Shown here: positions 8,697 to 16,634 of the stretch, in pieces
How the letters are laid out: every line of letters starts with the position of its first letter
Position numbering within the stretch: the stretch's first letter is position 1
DNA from: Chloroflexota bacterium
Lineage (GTDB): Bacteria > Chloroflexota > Anaerolineae > Promineifilales > Promineifilaceae
Reading direction: 5' to 3'
DNA: 59,884 nucleotides
Assembly (NCBI GenBank): GCA_014584575.1
Contig: JACTMP010000047.1
Location: 1-59,884, forward strand
The notes under the pieces: model-generated
The model's database searches: none
Told to the model about the DNA's origin: nothing
The model's input: only the letters and a program-made list of their open reading frames with translations
Program-made: the position numbers and the translations under genes

Positions 8697-10520
8697 TTAA
8701 TACTTTCTTTCCTGCGGCGGAAAGCGGTCATAAAAAATGGTGACATCTTTGTAGCTGAGGCGGGGCGCATTTGGCCCGTCTTTGTGGGCCAGCGTGTGTT
8801 TGAGCCACCTCTCGTCGTCCCGTTTGTTGTAATCCGTGCGGTAATGGGCGCCCCGGCTTTCGGTGCGGGCCAGGGCGCTGACCACAATGACTTCGCTGAA
8901 GGTGAGCAGATGTTCCGTTTCCAGCGCCGCCAGCAGGTCGGTGTTAAAGCGCGTGCCTTTGTCCATAATTTGCACATCGGCAAAGCGGTCTTGCAGTTCT
9001 TTAATGGTGTGCAGCGCCGCCTGCAACCGCGCCTGTTCGCGGAAAACACCCACGTTTTTGGTCATCGTCTCTTTGAGTGTGGCAGCGATGGGGGCGACGG
9101 GCTGCGGGTTGTGGGGGCTACGGCCGTTTACATACCGTTCAATCCGCGCCCGATTCCGCCCCACCGGATCACCATCCACCGGCGGCAAGGGCGCGCCACC
9201 CAGGACAAATTCGGCCACGGCCGTGCCCGCCTGCCGCCCAAACACCGAGGCATCCAACAGGCTGTTGGTGCCCAACCGGTTTGCGCCATGCACACTCACA
9301 CAGGCACATTCCCCCGCCGCATAAAATCCCACCACCGGTGTATTCGCCGCGTCGGCCAACACCTGGCAGCGGGCGTCGGTGGGAATGCCGCCCATGCTGT
9401 AATGGGCGGTTGGTTGAATCGGCACCGGCGCTTCAATAATATCCACGCCGGTAAAATCCAGCGCCAGTTCATGCACCTGCGGCAGCCGCTTCATAATTTT
9501 TTCCGCGCCCAGGTGGGTCAGGTCGAGAAAGACACCCTGCCCATCAGCGCCCACGCCGCGCCCTTCTTCAATCTCCGTCTGTTCGGAACGGCTCACCAGG
9601 TCACGCGGCGCTAACTCCATCTTGTCCGGCGCGTACCGCTCCATGAACCGTTCGCCGCTTTTGTTGCGCAGATAGCCGCCTTCGCCGCGACATGCTTCGC
9701 TCATCAAGATGCCCTTGCCATACAGCCCGGTGGGGTGGAACTGCACAAACTCCATGTCCATCAGGGGCACACCGGCATTGTAGGCAATGGCCACGCCGTC
9801 CCCGGTATTGGCGGTGGCGTTGGAGGTAATTTTCCAGGCACGGCCGTAGCCCCCCGTGGCAAACACCACCGCCTTGGCCCGCATCAAATGGAGCCTGCCG
9901 CTGACCACATCCAGCGCCACCAGCCCCCGGCACACGTTGTCTTCCACCACCAGGTCCAGGCAGTACCATTCGCTGTAGAAGGTGACGCCTTGCTTGAGCG
10001 CCTGTTCGTGGATGGTGTGCAGCAGCACATGGCCGGTATAGTCGGCGGCGTAGTTGGCGCGGGGCATACTGTGGCCGCCAAAACGACGCTGGGCGATACG
10101 GCCGTCGGCCAGACGGCTAAACACGCAGCCCATCCGCTCATACTCATAGATAATCTCCGGCGCCTGCCGCACCATCAACTCGATGGCGTCCTGATCGCCC
10201 AACCAGTCTGACCCTTTGATGGTGTCAAACATGTGCAGTTCCCAGCTATCCGGCGGCTCTTCGCCGGGCGGTACTGGTTCCAGTGACCCCCTGGGGCCAG
10301 AATGGGCAACCGGGCGCACATTGTTGAGCGCGGCGGCAATGCCGCCCTGGGCTGCGCCGCTGTGTGAGCGTAAGGGGTGCAACTTGGACAAGACGCCAAT
10401 ATCGCGCACCCCCTGTTGGCTGGCGGTCATCGCCGCCCAGGAACCGGCCAACCCCGCCCCCACCACCAGCACATCGTGGGTAATTGTTTCCTCGTGGGCA
10501 AGCCCCGTTATATAAGCCAT
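8697..10520 (-). CDS. sdhA: Succinate dehydrogenase flavoprotein subunit
   Basis: A 607-aa protein. The FAD-binding motif VVGAGLAG is near residue 20-26. The segment [10 protein letters not shown] at 51-60 holds the histidine that usually binds FAD covalently. FVQFHPTGL and the [18 protein letters not shown] region hold catalytic and substrate-binding residues. It oxidises succinate to fumarate on the inner face of the membrane. AAGGAAA precedes the ATG. An upstream hairpin of TGCGTGA words separates it from the transporter. The order A-B-C-D with the cytochrome genes last is less common than C-D-A-B or C-A-B. Confidence 0.95.
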   Translation of the reverse strand: MAYITGLAHEETITHDVLVVGAGLAGSWAAMTASQQGVRDIGVLSKLHPLRSHSGAAQGGIAAALNNVRPVAHSGPRGSLEPVPPGEEPPDSWELHMFDTIKGSDWLGDQDAIELMVRQAPEIIYEYERMGCVFSRLADGRIAQRRFGGHSMPRANYAADYTGHVLLHTIHEQALKQGVTFYSEWYCLDLVVEDNVCRGLVALDVVSGRLHLMRAKAVVFATGGYGRAWKITSNATANTGDGVAIAYNAGVPLMDMEFVQFHPTGLYGKGILMSEACRGEGGYLRNKSGERFMERYAPDKMELAPRDLVSRSEQTEIEEGRGVGADGQGVFLDLTHLGAEKIMKRLPQVHELALDFTGVDIIEAPVPIQPTAHYSMGGIPTDARCQVLADAANTPVVGFYAAGECACVSVHGANRLGTNSLLDASVFGRQAGTAVAEFVLGGAPLPPVDGDPVGRNRARIERYVNGRSPHNPQPVAPIAATLKETMTKNVGVFREQARLQAALHTIKELQDRFADVQIMDKGTRFNTDLLAALETEHLLTFSEVIVVSALARTESRGAHYRTDYNKRDDERWLKHTLAHKDGPNAPRLSYKDVTIFYDRFPPQERKY

Positions 10521-10535
10521 TTACCGGGTTTCCTT

Positions 10536-10606
10536 TTGTGATGCGTGATGCGTGATGCGTGATCATTGACCACTCACGCATCACTCGTCACGCATCACTC
10601 GTCATC
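10536..10606. repeat. Iterated TGCGTGA hairpin between transporter and sdhA
   Basis: Three to four direct copies of GTGATGC (10538-10562) are followed by their inverted versions, CACGCATCACT twice (10574-10602). The element ends at the stop codon of the transporter and finishes near the sdhA ribosome-binding site. Confidence 0.75.
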
Positions 10607-10609
10607 CAT

Positions 10610-12073
10610 TTACCACAGACCCAATATCTTCCACCACACGCCGCCAATGCCCAACCAGATGACGATGTTGATCACGCTAATAATCAACCCCAATCGCCAC
10701 CAGTCGCTCATGGGCACGTAACCGGAGCCATATAAAACCGGCGCCGGCCCGGTGCCATAGTGGGTCATGCTGCTAAACAGATTGCTGAAAAAGGCCAGCA
10801 CCAGCGCCGCCAGCAGCGGCGGTGTGCCCACGACCAGAGCCACCGCCAGAAACGGAGCATACATGGCGCTGACGTGGGCGGTATTGCTGGCAAAGAGGTA
10901 ATGGCTGTAGAAATAAACCAGCGAAAGTGCCAGGAAGGCCGGCACCCAATTATACCCTTCCACCCTGATTCCCATTTGCTCGCTGAACCAGGGGATGAAC
11001 CCCAACTTGTTCAACTGTGTGGCCATCATCACCAGGGCGGCAAACCAGACCAGTGTGTCCCAGGCGCCGCGTTCGTTGAGGATGTCACCCCAGTTGAGGA
11101 CGGTGGTGAACAGCAGGAAGGCCAGGCCAATCAGGGCGGCGGTGGTGGCGTCCATGCCCAACCGGTTGGGGCCAAAAATCCACAACACCAGCAGCAGGAA
11201 AAACGCGCCCAACATGATCCACTCACTACCTTTCATCTTGCCCATTTCGGTCAGTTTATCTCTGGCAATCTGGGCAGCGGCGGGGGTTTCCTTGATTTCC
11301 GGCGGGTAGATTTTGTAGAGGAGCAGGGGGATGAGGATGAGGCAGATAACGCCCGGCACCAACGCGGCGATGGCCCACGTGCCCCAGGTGATGGTGATGC
11401 CCTGATCGGCGGCCAACTGGGCAGCCAGCGGGTTGGCGGCCATGGCCGTCAGGAACATGGCGCTGGTGATGATGGTGCCCTGGAAAGCGGCTTTGGTCAG
11501 GTACGCGCCCAGTTTGCGGTTGGTGCCATCATCCGGGTTGCTGCCATAGGCTTTGGCGATGGAGGTCAGGATGGGGAAAACGACGCCGCCGGCGCGGGCG
11601 GTATTGCTGGGAATGGCCGGAGCTAACACCAGGTCGCTGGCGACCAGCCCGTAGCCAAGTCCTAACGATCTCTTGCCTAAGGCGGTCATAAAAAGGTAAG
11701 CGATGCGGGCGCCCAGGCCGGTTTTGATGAAACCACGCGAGATGAAGAAGGCGATGACAATGAGCCAGATGGTGGTATTGCCAAAGCCGCTGAGGGCGTC
11801 TGTGGGGGTGATGATTTGGGTCACGGCCGTCATCGTAATACCGATCATCGCTACCGCCCCCATGGGCAGCGGTTTGGCGATGATGCCGGCGATGGTAGCC
11901 ACAAAAATGGCTAACATGTGCCAGGCTTCCGGGGTCACGCCTTCGGGCGGTGGGATGAACCAGATGAATAGGCCAATGGCCAGGGGGATCAGCCAGCGTA
12001 ACAAATAGTTGTAACTAAACGGGGCCAGGACATCTTTGCCTGGTTTTTGGGTAGGGGGAGCTATGCTCGTCAT
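10610..12073 (-). CDS. DASS-family (SLC13-like) dicarboxylate/anion transporter
   Basis: About 487 aa from the ATG at 12073, which is preceded by AAGGAGG; an upstream in-frame codon at 12118 has no such site. The protein has about 12 hydrophobic segments. It carries the DASS pattern APAIPSNTARAGGVVFPI (a serine-asparagine-threonine substrate/sodium motif) and a second related SNLFSSMTHYGTGPAPVLYG near the C-terminus. Family members import succinate, fumarate, malate, citrate or sulfate with Na+. Lying directly upstream of sdhA suggests succinate or another C4 acid as substrate. A CRP-type palindrome sits about 120 bases upstream. Confidence 0.88.
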   Translation of the reverse strand: MTSIAPPTQKPGKDVLAPFSYNYLLRWLIPLAIGLFIWFIPPPEGVTPEAWHMLAIFVATIAGIIAKPLPMGAVAMIGITMTAVTQIITPTDALSGFGNTTIWLIVIAFFISRGFIKTGLGARIAYLFMTALGKRSLGLGYGLVASDLVLAPAIPSNTARAGGVVFPILTSIAKAYGSNPDDGTNRKLGAYLTKAAFQGTIITSAMFLTAMAANPLAAQLAADQGITITWGTWAIAALVPGVICLILIPLLLYKIYPPEIKETPAAAQIARDKLTEMGKMKGSEWIMLGAFFLLLVLWIFGPNRLGMDATTAALIGLAFLLFTTVLNWGDILNERGAWDTLVWFAALVMMATQLNKLGFIPWFSEQMGIRVEGYNWVPAFLALSLVYFYSHYLFASNTAHVSAMYAPFLAVALVVGTPPLLAALVLAFFSNLFSSMTHYGTGPAPVLYGSGYVPMSDWWRLGLIISVINIVIWLGIGGVWWKILGLW

Positions 12074-12190
12074 GGGTTTATCCTCCTTCAACGCCAACCC
12101 CTCGCAGGTTGGCAGCACTTACAAACCTACAGATCGTTCTGAGCATAACCGCCGGGATCACGAGGAAAAAGTACCACCTGTCATGGTTGA

Positions 12191-12208
12191 TTGTGATAAA
12201 TGTCACAA
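12191..12208. promoter_or_regulatory. CRP/FNR-type operator upstream of DASS-sdh
   Basis: TTGTGA-N6-TCACAA is a perfect 18-base dyad matching the core of CRP-family sites. It lies 118 bases upstream of the transporter start, between divergent genes. Similar TGAT-N4-GTCA motifs occur at 43525-43540 and 44703-44719. Confidence 0.55.
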
Positions 12209-12280
12209 TAACCCCTGATCACCCGATATTCGTCACTTGTGCCTTGCGTTCTTTCCATGTTAATCTCGGTCATAAATGAA

Positions 12281-12345
12281 AAATAGTTTGTAGTAGGCGA
12301 TTCATCGCCTTCTAACGGCGCTAAAGGGCCTACTACAAACTATTT
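12281..12345. repeat. 18-bp inverted repeat before the adenosine-kinase gene
   Basis: Perfect arms AAATAGTTTGTAGTAGGC (12281-12298) and its complement (12328-12345) enclose a small hairpin GGCGAT-TC-ATCGCC. It ends 5 bases before the GGAGG of the next gene, so it must form in that gene's leader if transcribed through. Confidence 0.75.
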
Positions 12346-12363
12346 GTGAAGGAGGTTTGTGAT

Positions 12364-12849
12364 ATGGAACTCAAGACGGTTACGATAGAAAAGCCGGAGA
12401 CCATCAACTTCATTTTGGGGCAAACCCATTTCATTAAGAGTGTGGAGGATATCCATGAGGCGATGGTCACGGCCGTGCCGGGCATCAAATTTGGTCTGGC
12501 ATTTTGTGAGGCGTCCGGCAAATGTCTCATTCGCTGGGCGGGCACCGACCCGGAGATGATTGACCTGGCCCGTGAAAATGCCGCCGCCATCGCCGCCGGT
12601 CACAGCTTCATCATCTTTTTAGGCGAGGGTTTCTACCCCATCAACGTACTCAAGGCTGTGCAGCAGGTACCCGAAGTGTGCCGCGTTTTCTGCGCCACTG
12701 CCAACCCCACCCAGGTCATTGTGGCCGAGACAGAACAGGGGCGCGGCATTTTAGGCGTGATTGATGGCTTCCGCCCTGAAGGTATTGAAGGGGACGAAGA
12801 CATTGCCTGGCGCAAAAACTTCCTGCGCCAGATTGGGTACAAGGTCTAG
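12364..12849 (+). CDS. Adenosine-specific kinase (DUF355 family)
   Basis: About 161 aa from the ATG at 12364, chosen for the GGAGG 8 bases upstream. The protein matches the small adenosine-specific kinase family: EKPETINFILGQTHFIKSVE, GIKFGLAFCEASGKCLIR, HSFIIFLGEGFYPINVL, VFCATANPTQVIVAET and GRGILGVIDG. Family members characterised in thermophiles convert adenosine to AMP. The product is probably cytoplasmic and monocistronic, with a strong GC hairpin terminator at its end. Confidence 0.85.
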   Translation: MELKTVTIEKPETINFILGQTHFIKSVEDIHEAMVTAVPGIKFGLAFCEASGKCLIRWAGTDPEMIDLARENAAAIAAGHSFIIFLGEGFYPINVLKAVQQVPEVCRVFCATANPTQVIVAETEQGRGILGVIDGFRPEGIEGDEDIAWRKNFLRQIGYKV

Positions 12850-12852
12850 ACA

Positions 12853-12882
12853 GGAGCGGGGGACGCCCACGTCCCCCGCTCC
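12853..12882. terminator. Bidirectional GC-rich terminator
   Basis: A 13-bp perfect stem (GGAGCGGGGGACG / CGTCCCCCGCTCC, 4-base loop), followed by TCTTT on the plus strand, sits between the convergent adenosine-kinase and ureohydrolase genes. Confidence 0.75.
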
Positions 12883-12885
12883 TCT

Positions 12886-13842
12886 TTACAAGGATGAGTT
12901 CGTGTGCCCCCAGGCCAGAAGGGATAGGAATTCAAACACCAGGTTGGCGGCCAGGATGGAGGTGATGTCGGCGTGGTCGTAGGGCGGGCTGACCTCTACC
13001 AGATCAAAGCCGACTAGCTTCAGCCCGGCCAGGCCGCGCACTAACTGCAAAATCTGGTAGCTACTCAGACCGCCCACCTCCGGCGTGCCGGTGCCGGGGG
13101 CAAAGGCCGGGTCTACGGCGTCAATGTCCAGCGAGACGTAGGTGGGACGATTGCCGATGATGTGGTGGATGTGCTGGCTCACGGCCGTCATGCCCATCTC
13201 AAAACATTCTTCAATCGTCAACACGTTGGCCCCCAGACCACGCGCATCCTCCAGGTCGGTCGGTTCCTCCATTGGCCCCCGAATGCCCACCTGCACGTAG
13301 GCGGCTTTGTCAATCAGCCCTTCTTCCAGCGCCAGCAAAAACGGCGTGCCATGTTCCAGGTGGCCGACGCGCTGGTAAGTGTCGGTGTGGGAATCGAAGT
13401 GGACGACGGCCAGCGGGCCATAGTGGGCAGCGTGCGCCTTGAGCAGGGAGTAGGTGATGGAGTGGTCGCCGCCCAGGGCGATGACGTGGGTGTGGGTGGA
13501 TAGGATTTGGGCGGTCACGGCCGTGATCCGTTCACTGGTCACGGCAATACTGGTTGGCTCCACGTCTACATCGCCATAATCCACCGCCCGCAGCGTAGCC
13601 AGCGGGTCCACCTCCAGCAGCCGGTTATAACCCCACAGTTGCAGCGAATTGGCGCGAATCTGGCGTGGGCCAAAGCGCGTACCGCTGCGCCAACTGGCTG
13701 CGCCGCTGTCATACGGCACGCCCACAATGGCGACATCCACGCCGTCCAGTTCCCGGCTGACGGGCAGGCGCATAAAACTGGGAATACCGGCATACGCCAT
13801 TAAATGCGCGCCAAAAGCGGGGTTGGGGTTTGATTGGGGCAT
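12886..13842 (-). CDS. speB: Agmatinase-family ureohydrolase
   Basis: A 318-aa member of the arginase/agmatinase superfamily. Metal-binding motifs are intact: GGDHSIT, VVHFDSHTDT (D-x-H-x-D) and SLDIDAVDPAFAPGTGTPE (D-x-D). The segment GTPEVGGLSSYQ is typical of agmatinase and guanidinobutyrase rather than arginase. The likely reaction is hydrolysis of a guanidino substrate to an amine plus urea with two Mn2+. AGGAG precedes the ATG. The exact substrate cannot be read from sequence. Confidence 0.85.
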   Translation of the reverse strand: MPQSNPNPAFGAHLMAYAGIPSFMRLPVSRELDGVDVAIVGVPYDSGAASWRSGTRFGPRQIRANSLQLWGYNRLLEVDPLATLRAVDYGDVDVEPTSIAVTSERITAVTAQILSTHTHVIALGGDHSITYSLLKAHAAHYGPLAVVHFDSHTDTYQRVGHLEHGTPFLLALEEGLIDKAAYVQVGIRGPMEEPTDLEDARGLGANVLTIEECFEMGMTAVSQHIHHIIGNRPTYVSLDIDAVDPAFAPGTGTPEVGGLSSYQILQLVRGLAGLKLVGFDLVEVSPPYDHADITSILAANLVFEFLSLLAWGHTNSSL

Positions 13843-13888
13843 ACGCTCTCCTATGGATTATGGCTCTTTGGGATTTCGTGGGGTTTGG

Positions 13889-13951
13889 CGTGAAACGTAA
13901 AACGTGAAACGTGATGTCTCTCTGGTCACGTTTTACGTTTCACGCTTTACG
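13889..13951. repeat. Iterated AAACGTG hairpin ending hslO
   Basis: Words of the type GTGAAAC / GTAAAAC repeated on one arm (13889-13914) are mirrored on the other (13926-13951), giving a stem of about 20 bp. The hslO stop codon is part of the outer arm, so the hairpin begins exactly at the gene end. Confidence 0.8.
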
Positions 13952-14867
13952 GGTTGTCAACCCCCTGAATTCCTGAAGACCCTGGATTATTTGATAGCTC
14001 GGTTAGCAATACTTCCAGTTCAAACTGGTTGAAGTGGTACTCGTCGCGGCAGTAATGGCAATGAACGGTAGCCTCTCCCTCTGTTTCCAGTAATTGGGCA
14101 ATCTCAGCCGCGCCTAACAGCGCCAATGCCTGCCGGGTGCGTTCCCAACTGCAATCACAGGCAAAGCGCAACGGCCGTTGCTCCCACACCTCATACGCCA
14201 TCCCGGCAAAAACGAGCGCCAGCACCGCTTCCGGCGTATGTCCCTCGGCCAGCAGGTCGGCTACCGGCGGGAGTTCCTGCCAACGCTCTTGTAACATCGC
14301 CACCATGCCGGCCTGTCCTTGCGCCGGTAATTCCTGAATGAGCAGCCCGCCGGCGGCCACAATTTGCCCGGTTTCGTCTAGCACCTCGCCCAATTGCACG
14401 GCCGTGGCAATCTGTTCGGACTGGTCAAAATAAACCTGCAAGTCCTGGTTAAAGTCGCTGGCTGCCAGCGGGATCACACTCTCAACCATCTCTTTGAGGC
14501 GCAAATCCTTAACTACCGTCAATAAGCCGGCGCGGCCAATGGCGGCGGACAGGTCGAACTGTCCGTTGACCAAAGGTAAGTCCACATAGGGTGCGGCCAC
14601 ATACCCACGCACACGGCCATAACTGTCGGCTTCTGCCATCACTCGTTGCAGGGGGCCATTTCCTTCGTATCTCAGGGCGACACGCTGTTTGACCTTGAGC
14701 AGCGCGCCTAACAAAACGGCCCCGGTCAGGGTGCGCCCCAGGGCCACGCCGGCTATGGGTGAGGTCTCGTGCCGCTGCGCCGCTTCCCATACCAGTTCCG
14801 TGGTGACGCAGGCCAGCGCCCGCACCCCGGCCTCTTTAGCCGTCATTCTTACCAGATAATCTGCCAT
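13947..14867 (-). CDS. hslO: Redox-regulated chaperone Hsp33
   Basis: A 306-aa protein matching Hsp33. The N-terminal domain is typical (VRMTAKEAGVRALACVTTEL, VALRYEGNGPLQRVMAEADS, GRVRGYVAAPYVDLP). The C-terminal zinc switch has the four cysteines as CDCSWER and, about 30 residues later, CHYCRDEYHF. In the family, oxidation releases zinc and activates holdase function in the cytoplasm. AAAGG precedes the start codon. It appears monocistronic. Confidence 0.95.
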   Translation of the reverse strand: MADYLVRMTAKEAGVRALACVTTELVWEAAQRHETSPIAGVALGRTLTGAVLLGALLKVKQRVALRYEGNGPLQRVMAEADSYGRVRGYVAAPYVDLPLVNGQFDLSAAIGRAGLLTVVKDLRLKEMVESVIPLAASDFNQDLQVYFDQSEQIATAVQLGEVLDETGQIVAAGGLLIQELPAQGQAGMVAMLQERWQELPPVADLLAEGHTPEAVLALVFAGMAYEVWEQRPLRFACDCSWERTRQALALLGAAEIAQLLETEGEATVHCHYCRDEYHFNQFELEVLLTELSNNPGSSGIQGVDNP

Positions 14868-15032
14868 GCTATAGACCTTTTACCTTTGTTATTTCAGTCA
14901 ACTCATTTATACGGCCGTTTTTGCCCATCGGCAACGGCCGTGTGGCAAAATTCCCGGCCCACACTTGCCCATCTGCCCATTTTGCGCACAATTAGCGTCT
15001 GGCAATAGACAGGCAGCTATAAGGAGGAATGG

Positions 15033-15935
15033 ATGGAAAAAATCACCTATCATGGTTGGCCCAATTGCGTCCGGTTGGCCAACAACACAATTGAACTCGT
15101 CGTCACCACCGACGTTGGCCCGCGCATCATCCACTTTGGTTTTGTGGGCGGCGAAAATGAATTTGCCACTGTGCCAGATCAACTGGGGCAAACCGGCGGC
15201 GATGTGTGGCAGATTTATGGCGGGCACCGGTTTTGGCACGCGCCCGAAGCGCAGCCGCGCACCTATTTCCCCGACAATGCTCCGGTGACGGTAGAGGCCC
15301 ACGCCGGTTTTGTCCGTTTTATCCAGCCGCCAGAGTCCACAACCGGCCTGCAAAAAGAGATAGATATTACCCTGTCGCCCTCCGGTGCTCAGGCGACGGT
15401 GACTCATCGCCTGACCAACCACACGCTTTGGCCGGTGGAATTAGCGCCCTGGGCTTTATCGGTGATGGCGCCAGGCGGCACGGCCGTGTTGCCATTGCCG
15501 CCGCGTGGTTCTCATGCAGAAAATCTGCTGCCCAACACCCGGCTCATCCTCTGGCCCTACACCAATATGGCCGATCCGCGCTGGCATTGGGGCGAACGCT
15601 ATATTTTGCTGCGCCAGGAACCGGGCAACGCCGTTTCGCAAAAAGTGGGCGCGTTTGTGCCCGATGGCTGGGTGGGGCATGTGCGTAACGGCCGTTTCTT
15701 CTGTAAAACGTTTGTTGTCCAGCCAGACGCCGTCTATCCCGACCTCGACGTGAATGTGGAACTGTTTACCTGTGATTTCATGCTGGAAGTGGAAACGTTG
15801 GGGCCGTTGGTGACATTACCGCCGGGCACGGCCGTGACCCATACCGAAAACTGGTTTCTCTTCAGCGGCGTACCTACCCCGACGACAGATGCGGATGTGG
15901 CGGCGCACATCAGCCCGCTGCTGCAACATACCTGA
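15033..15935 (+). CDS. DUF4380-like carbohydrate-fold protein
   Basis: A 300-aa protein with AAGGAGG upstream of the ATG. It is rich in beta strands. NTIELVVTTDVGPRIIHFGF, WQIYGGHRFWHAPE, LTNHTLWPVELAPWALSVMA and YLLRQ-type strands resemble the galactose-mutarotase-like supersandwich of DUF4380 proteins. No signal peptide is seen. The catalytic role is unknown; it may bind or isomerise a sugar. The stop codon begins a GTGACA-word repeat. Confidence 0.6.
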   Translation: MEKITYHGWPNCVRLANNTIELVVTTDVGPRIIHFGFVGGENEFATVPDQLGQTGGDVWQIYGGHRFWHAPEAQPRTYFPDNAPVTVEAHAGFVRFIQPPESTTGLQKEIDITLSPSGAQATVTHRLTNHTLWPVELAPWALSVMAPGGTAVLPLPPRGSHAENLLPNTRLILWPYTNMADPRWHWGERYILLRQEPGNAVSQKVGAFVPDGWVGHVRNGRFFCKTFVVQPDAVYPDLDVNVELFTCDFMLEVETLGPLVTLPPGTAVTHTENWFLFSGVPTPTTDADVAAHISPLLQHT

Positions 15936-15982
15936 CAAAGTGACAGGGTGACATCTGACAGGGTGACAAAAATGTCAGATGA
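15933..15982. repeat. Iterated GTGACA repeat at a gene end
   Basis: TGACAAAGTGACAGGGTGACA and a second TGACAGGGTGACA, then an inverted TGTCAGA, follow immediately; the first TGA is the stop codon of the preceding gene. It lies between convergent genes. Confidence 0.65.
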
Positions 15983-16013
15983 TGGCCTTTGCCAGTGTAG
16001 TTGTAAGGGGTGT

Positions 16014-16634
16014 TCATTGGCGCAGCACGGCCGTGCCCCCCTGCCACAACTGGTATAGCCCAAAACCCAAAAGCGCCAGCGCCGAAGCCGCCGCTAACAG
16101 GCGGCTCAGGCGCGGGTCTAGCTGTTTTGCCACCGCAAACAAAGCCACAAAGGCCATAAACCCACCAATCAGTGCCCCATAAAAACCAAACAAAAAACCG
16201 ATGCCCAGATGCGCCGATTGCCGCCAGCTTGTCAGCAAAATGGGGCCGGCAATGGTGGCCCAAAAGATATAAGGCCCAGGCCCCAGCGCATTCATCAACG
16301 CCGCTTCAAAGATGTTCATGCGTCTGGGTTCGGCCGGCGTTGGGGCCGGGATAGCAGACCGCCGCATCGCCTGGAACGCCTTACCGGCCAGATACAGCAA
16401 AAAGCAGCCACCCACCAGTTGCAAAGCCACCAGAAAACCGTCTGGCAGCCGCGTCAGCACAAACAAGACCAGCAGGATGATTGGCCCATCACTCAACAGC
16501 GGCGCAAAAGCCGCCCACAATGTCCCCCGCCACCCGTTCTGTAACGTTTGCGACAACAGGTAAGCCTGAAAAGGCCCCGGCTGCGCCGCCGCCGCCCCGC
16601 CCAACAATAAACCTTGCGAGAAGTAGATTAACAT
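16014..16634 (-). CDS. LysE/RhtB-family exporter
   Basis: About 206 aa from the ATG at 16634, which overlaps the stop codon of the upstream kinase gene (ATGTTAA). The protein has five or six helices. The N-terminal LIYFSQGLLLGGAAAAQPGP resembles the LysE start with its conserved G...PGP, and FLLYLAGKAFQAMR matches the fourth-helix motif YLxxxGxxxxR. LysE proteins export amino acids or small metabolites. Strict translational coupling to a Ser/Thr kinase suggests a functional link, which is inference. Confidence 0.8.
   Translation of the reverse strand: MLIYFSQGLLLGGAAAAQPGPFQAYLLSQTLQNGWRGTLWAAFAPLLSDGPIILLVLFVLTRLPDGFLVALQLVGGCFLLYLAGKAFQAMRRSAIPAPTPAEPRRMNIFEAALMNALGPGPYIFWATIAGPILLTSWRQSAHLGIGFLFGFYGALIGGFMAFVALFAVAKQLDPRLSRLLAAASALALLGFGLYQLWQGGTAVLRQ

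Noticed and set aside
8391..9614. A 400-codon plus-strand frame opposite sdhA/sdhB
   Set aside because: It is antisense to well-conserved SDH codons and shows no domain; the GC-rich third positions create it.
10760..11626. A plus-strand Gly/Gln-rich frame opposite the DASS transporter
   Set aside because: Low-complexity antisense frame, no start signal.
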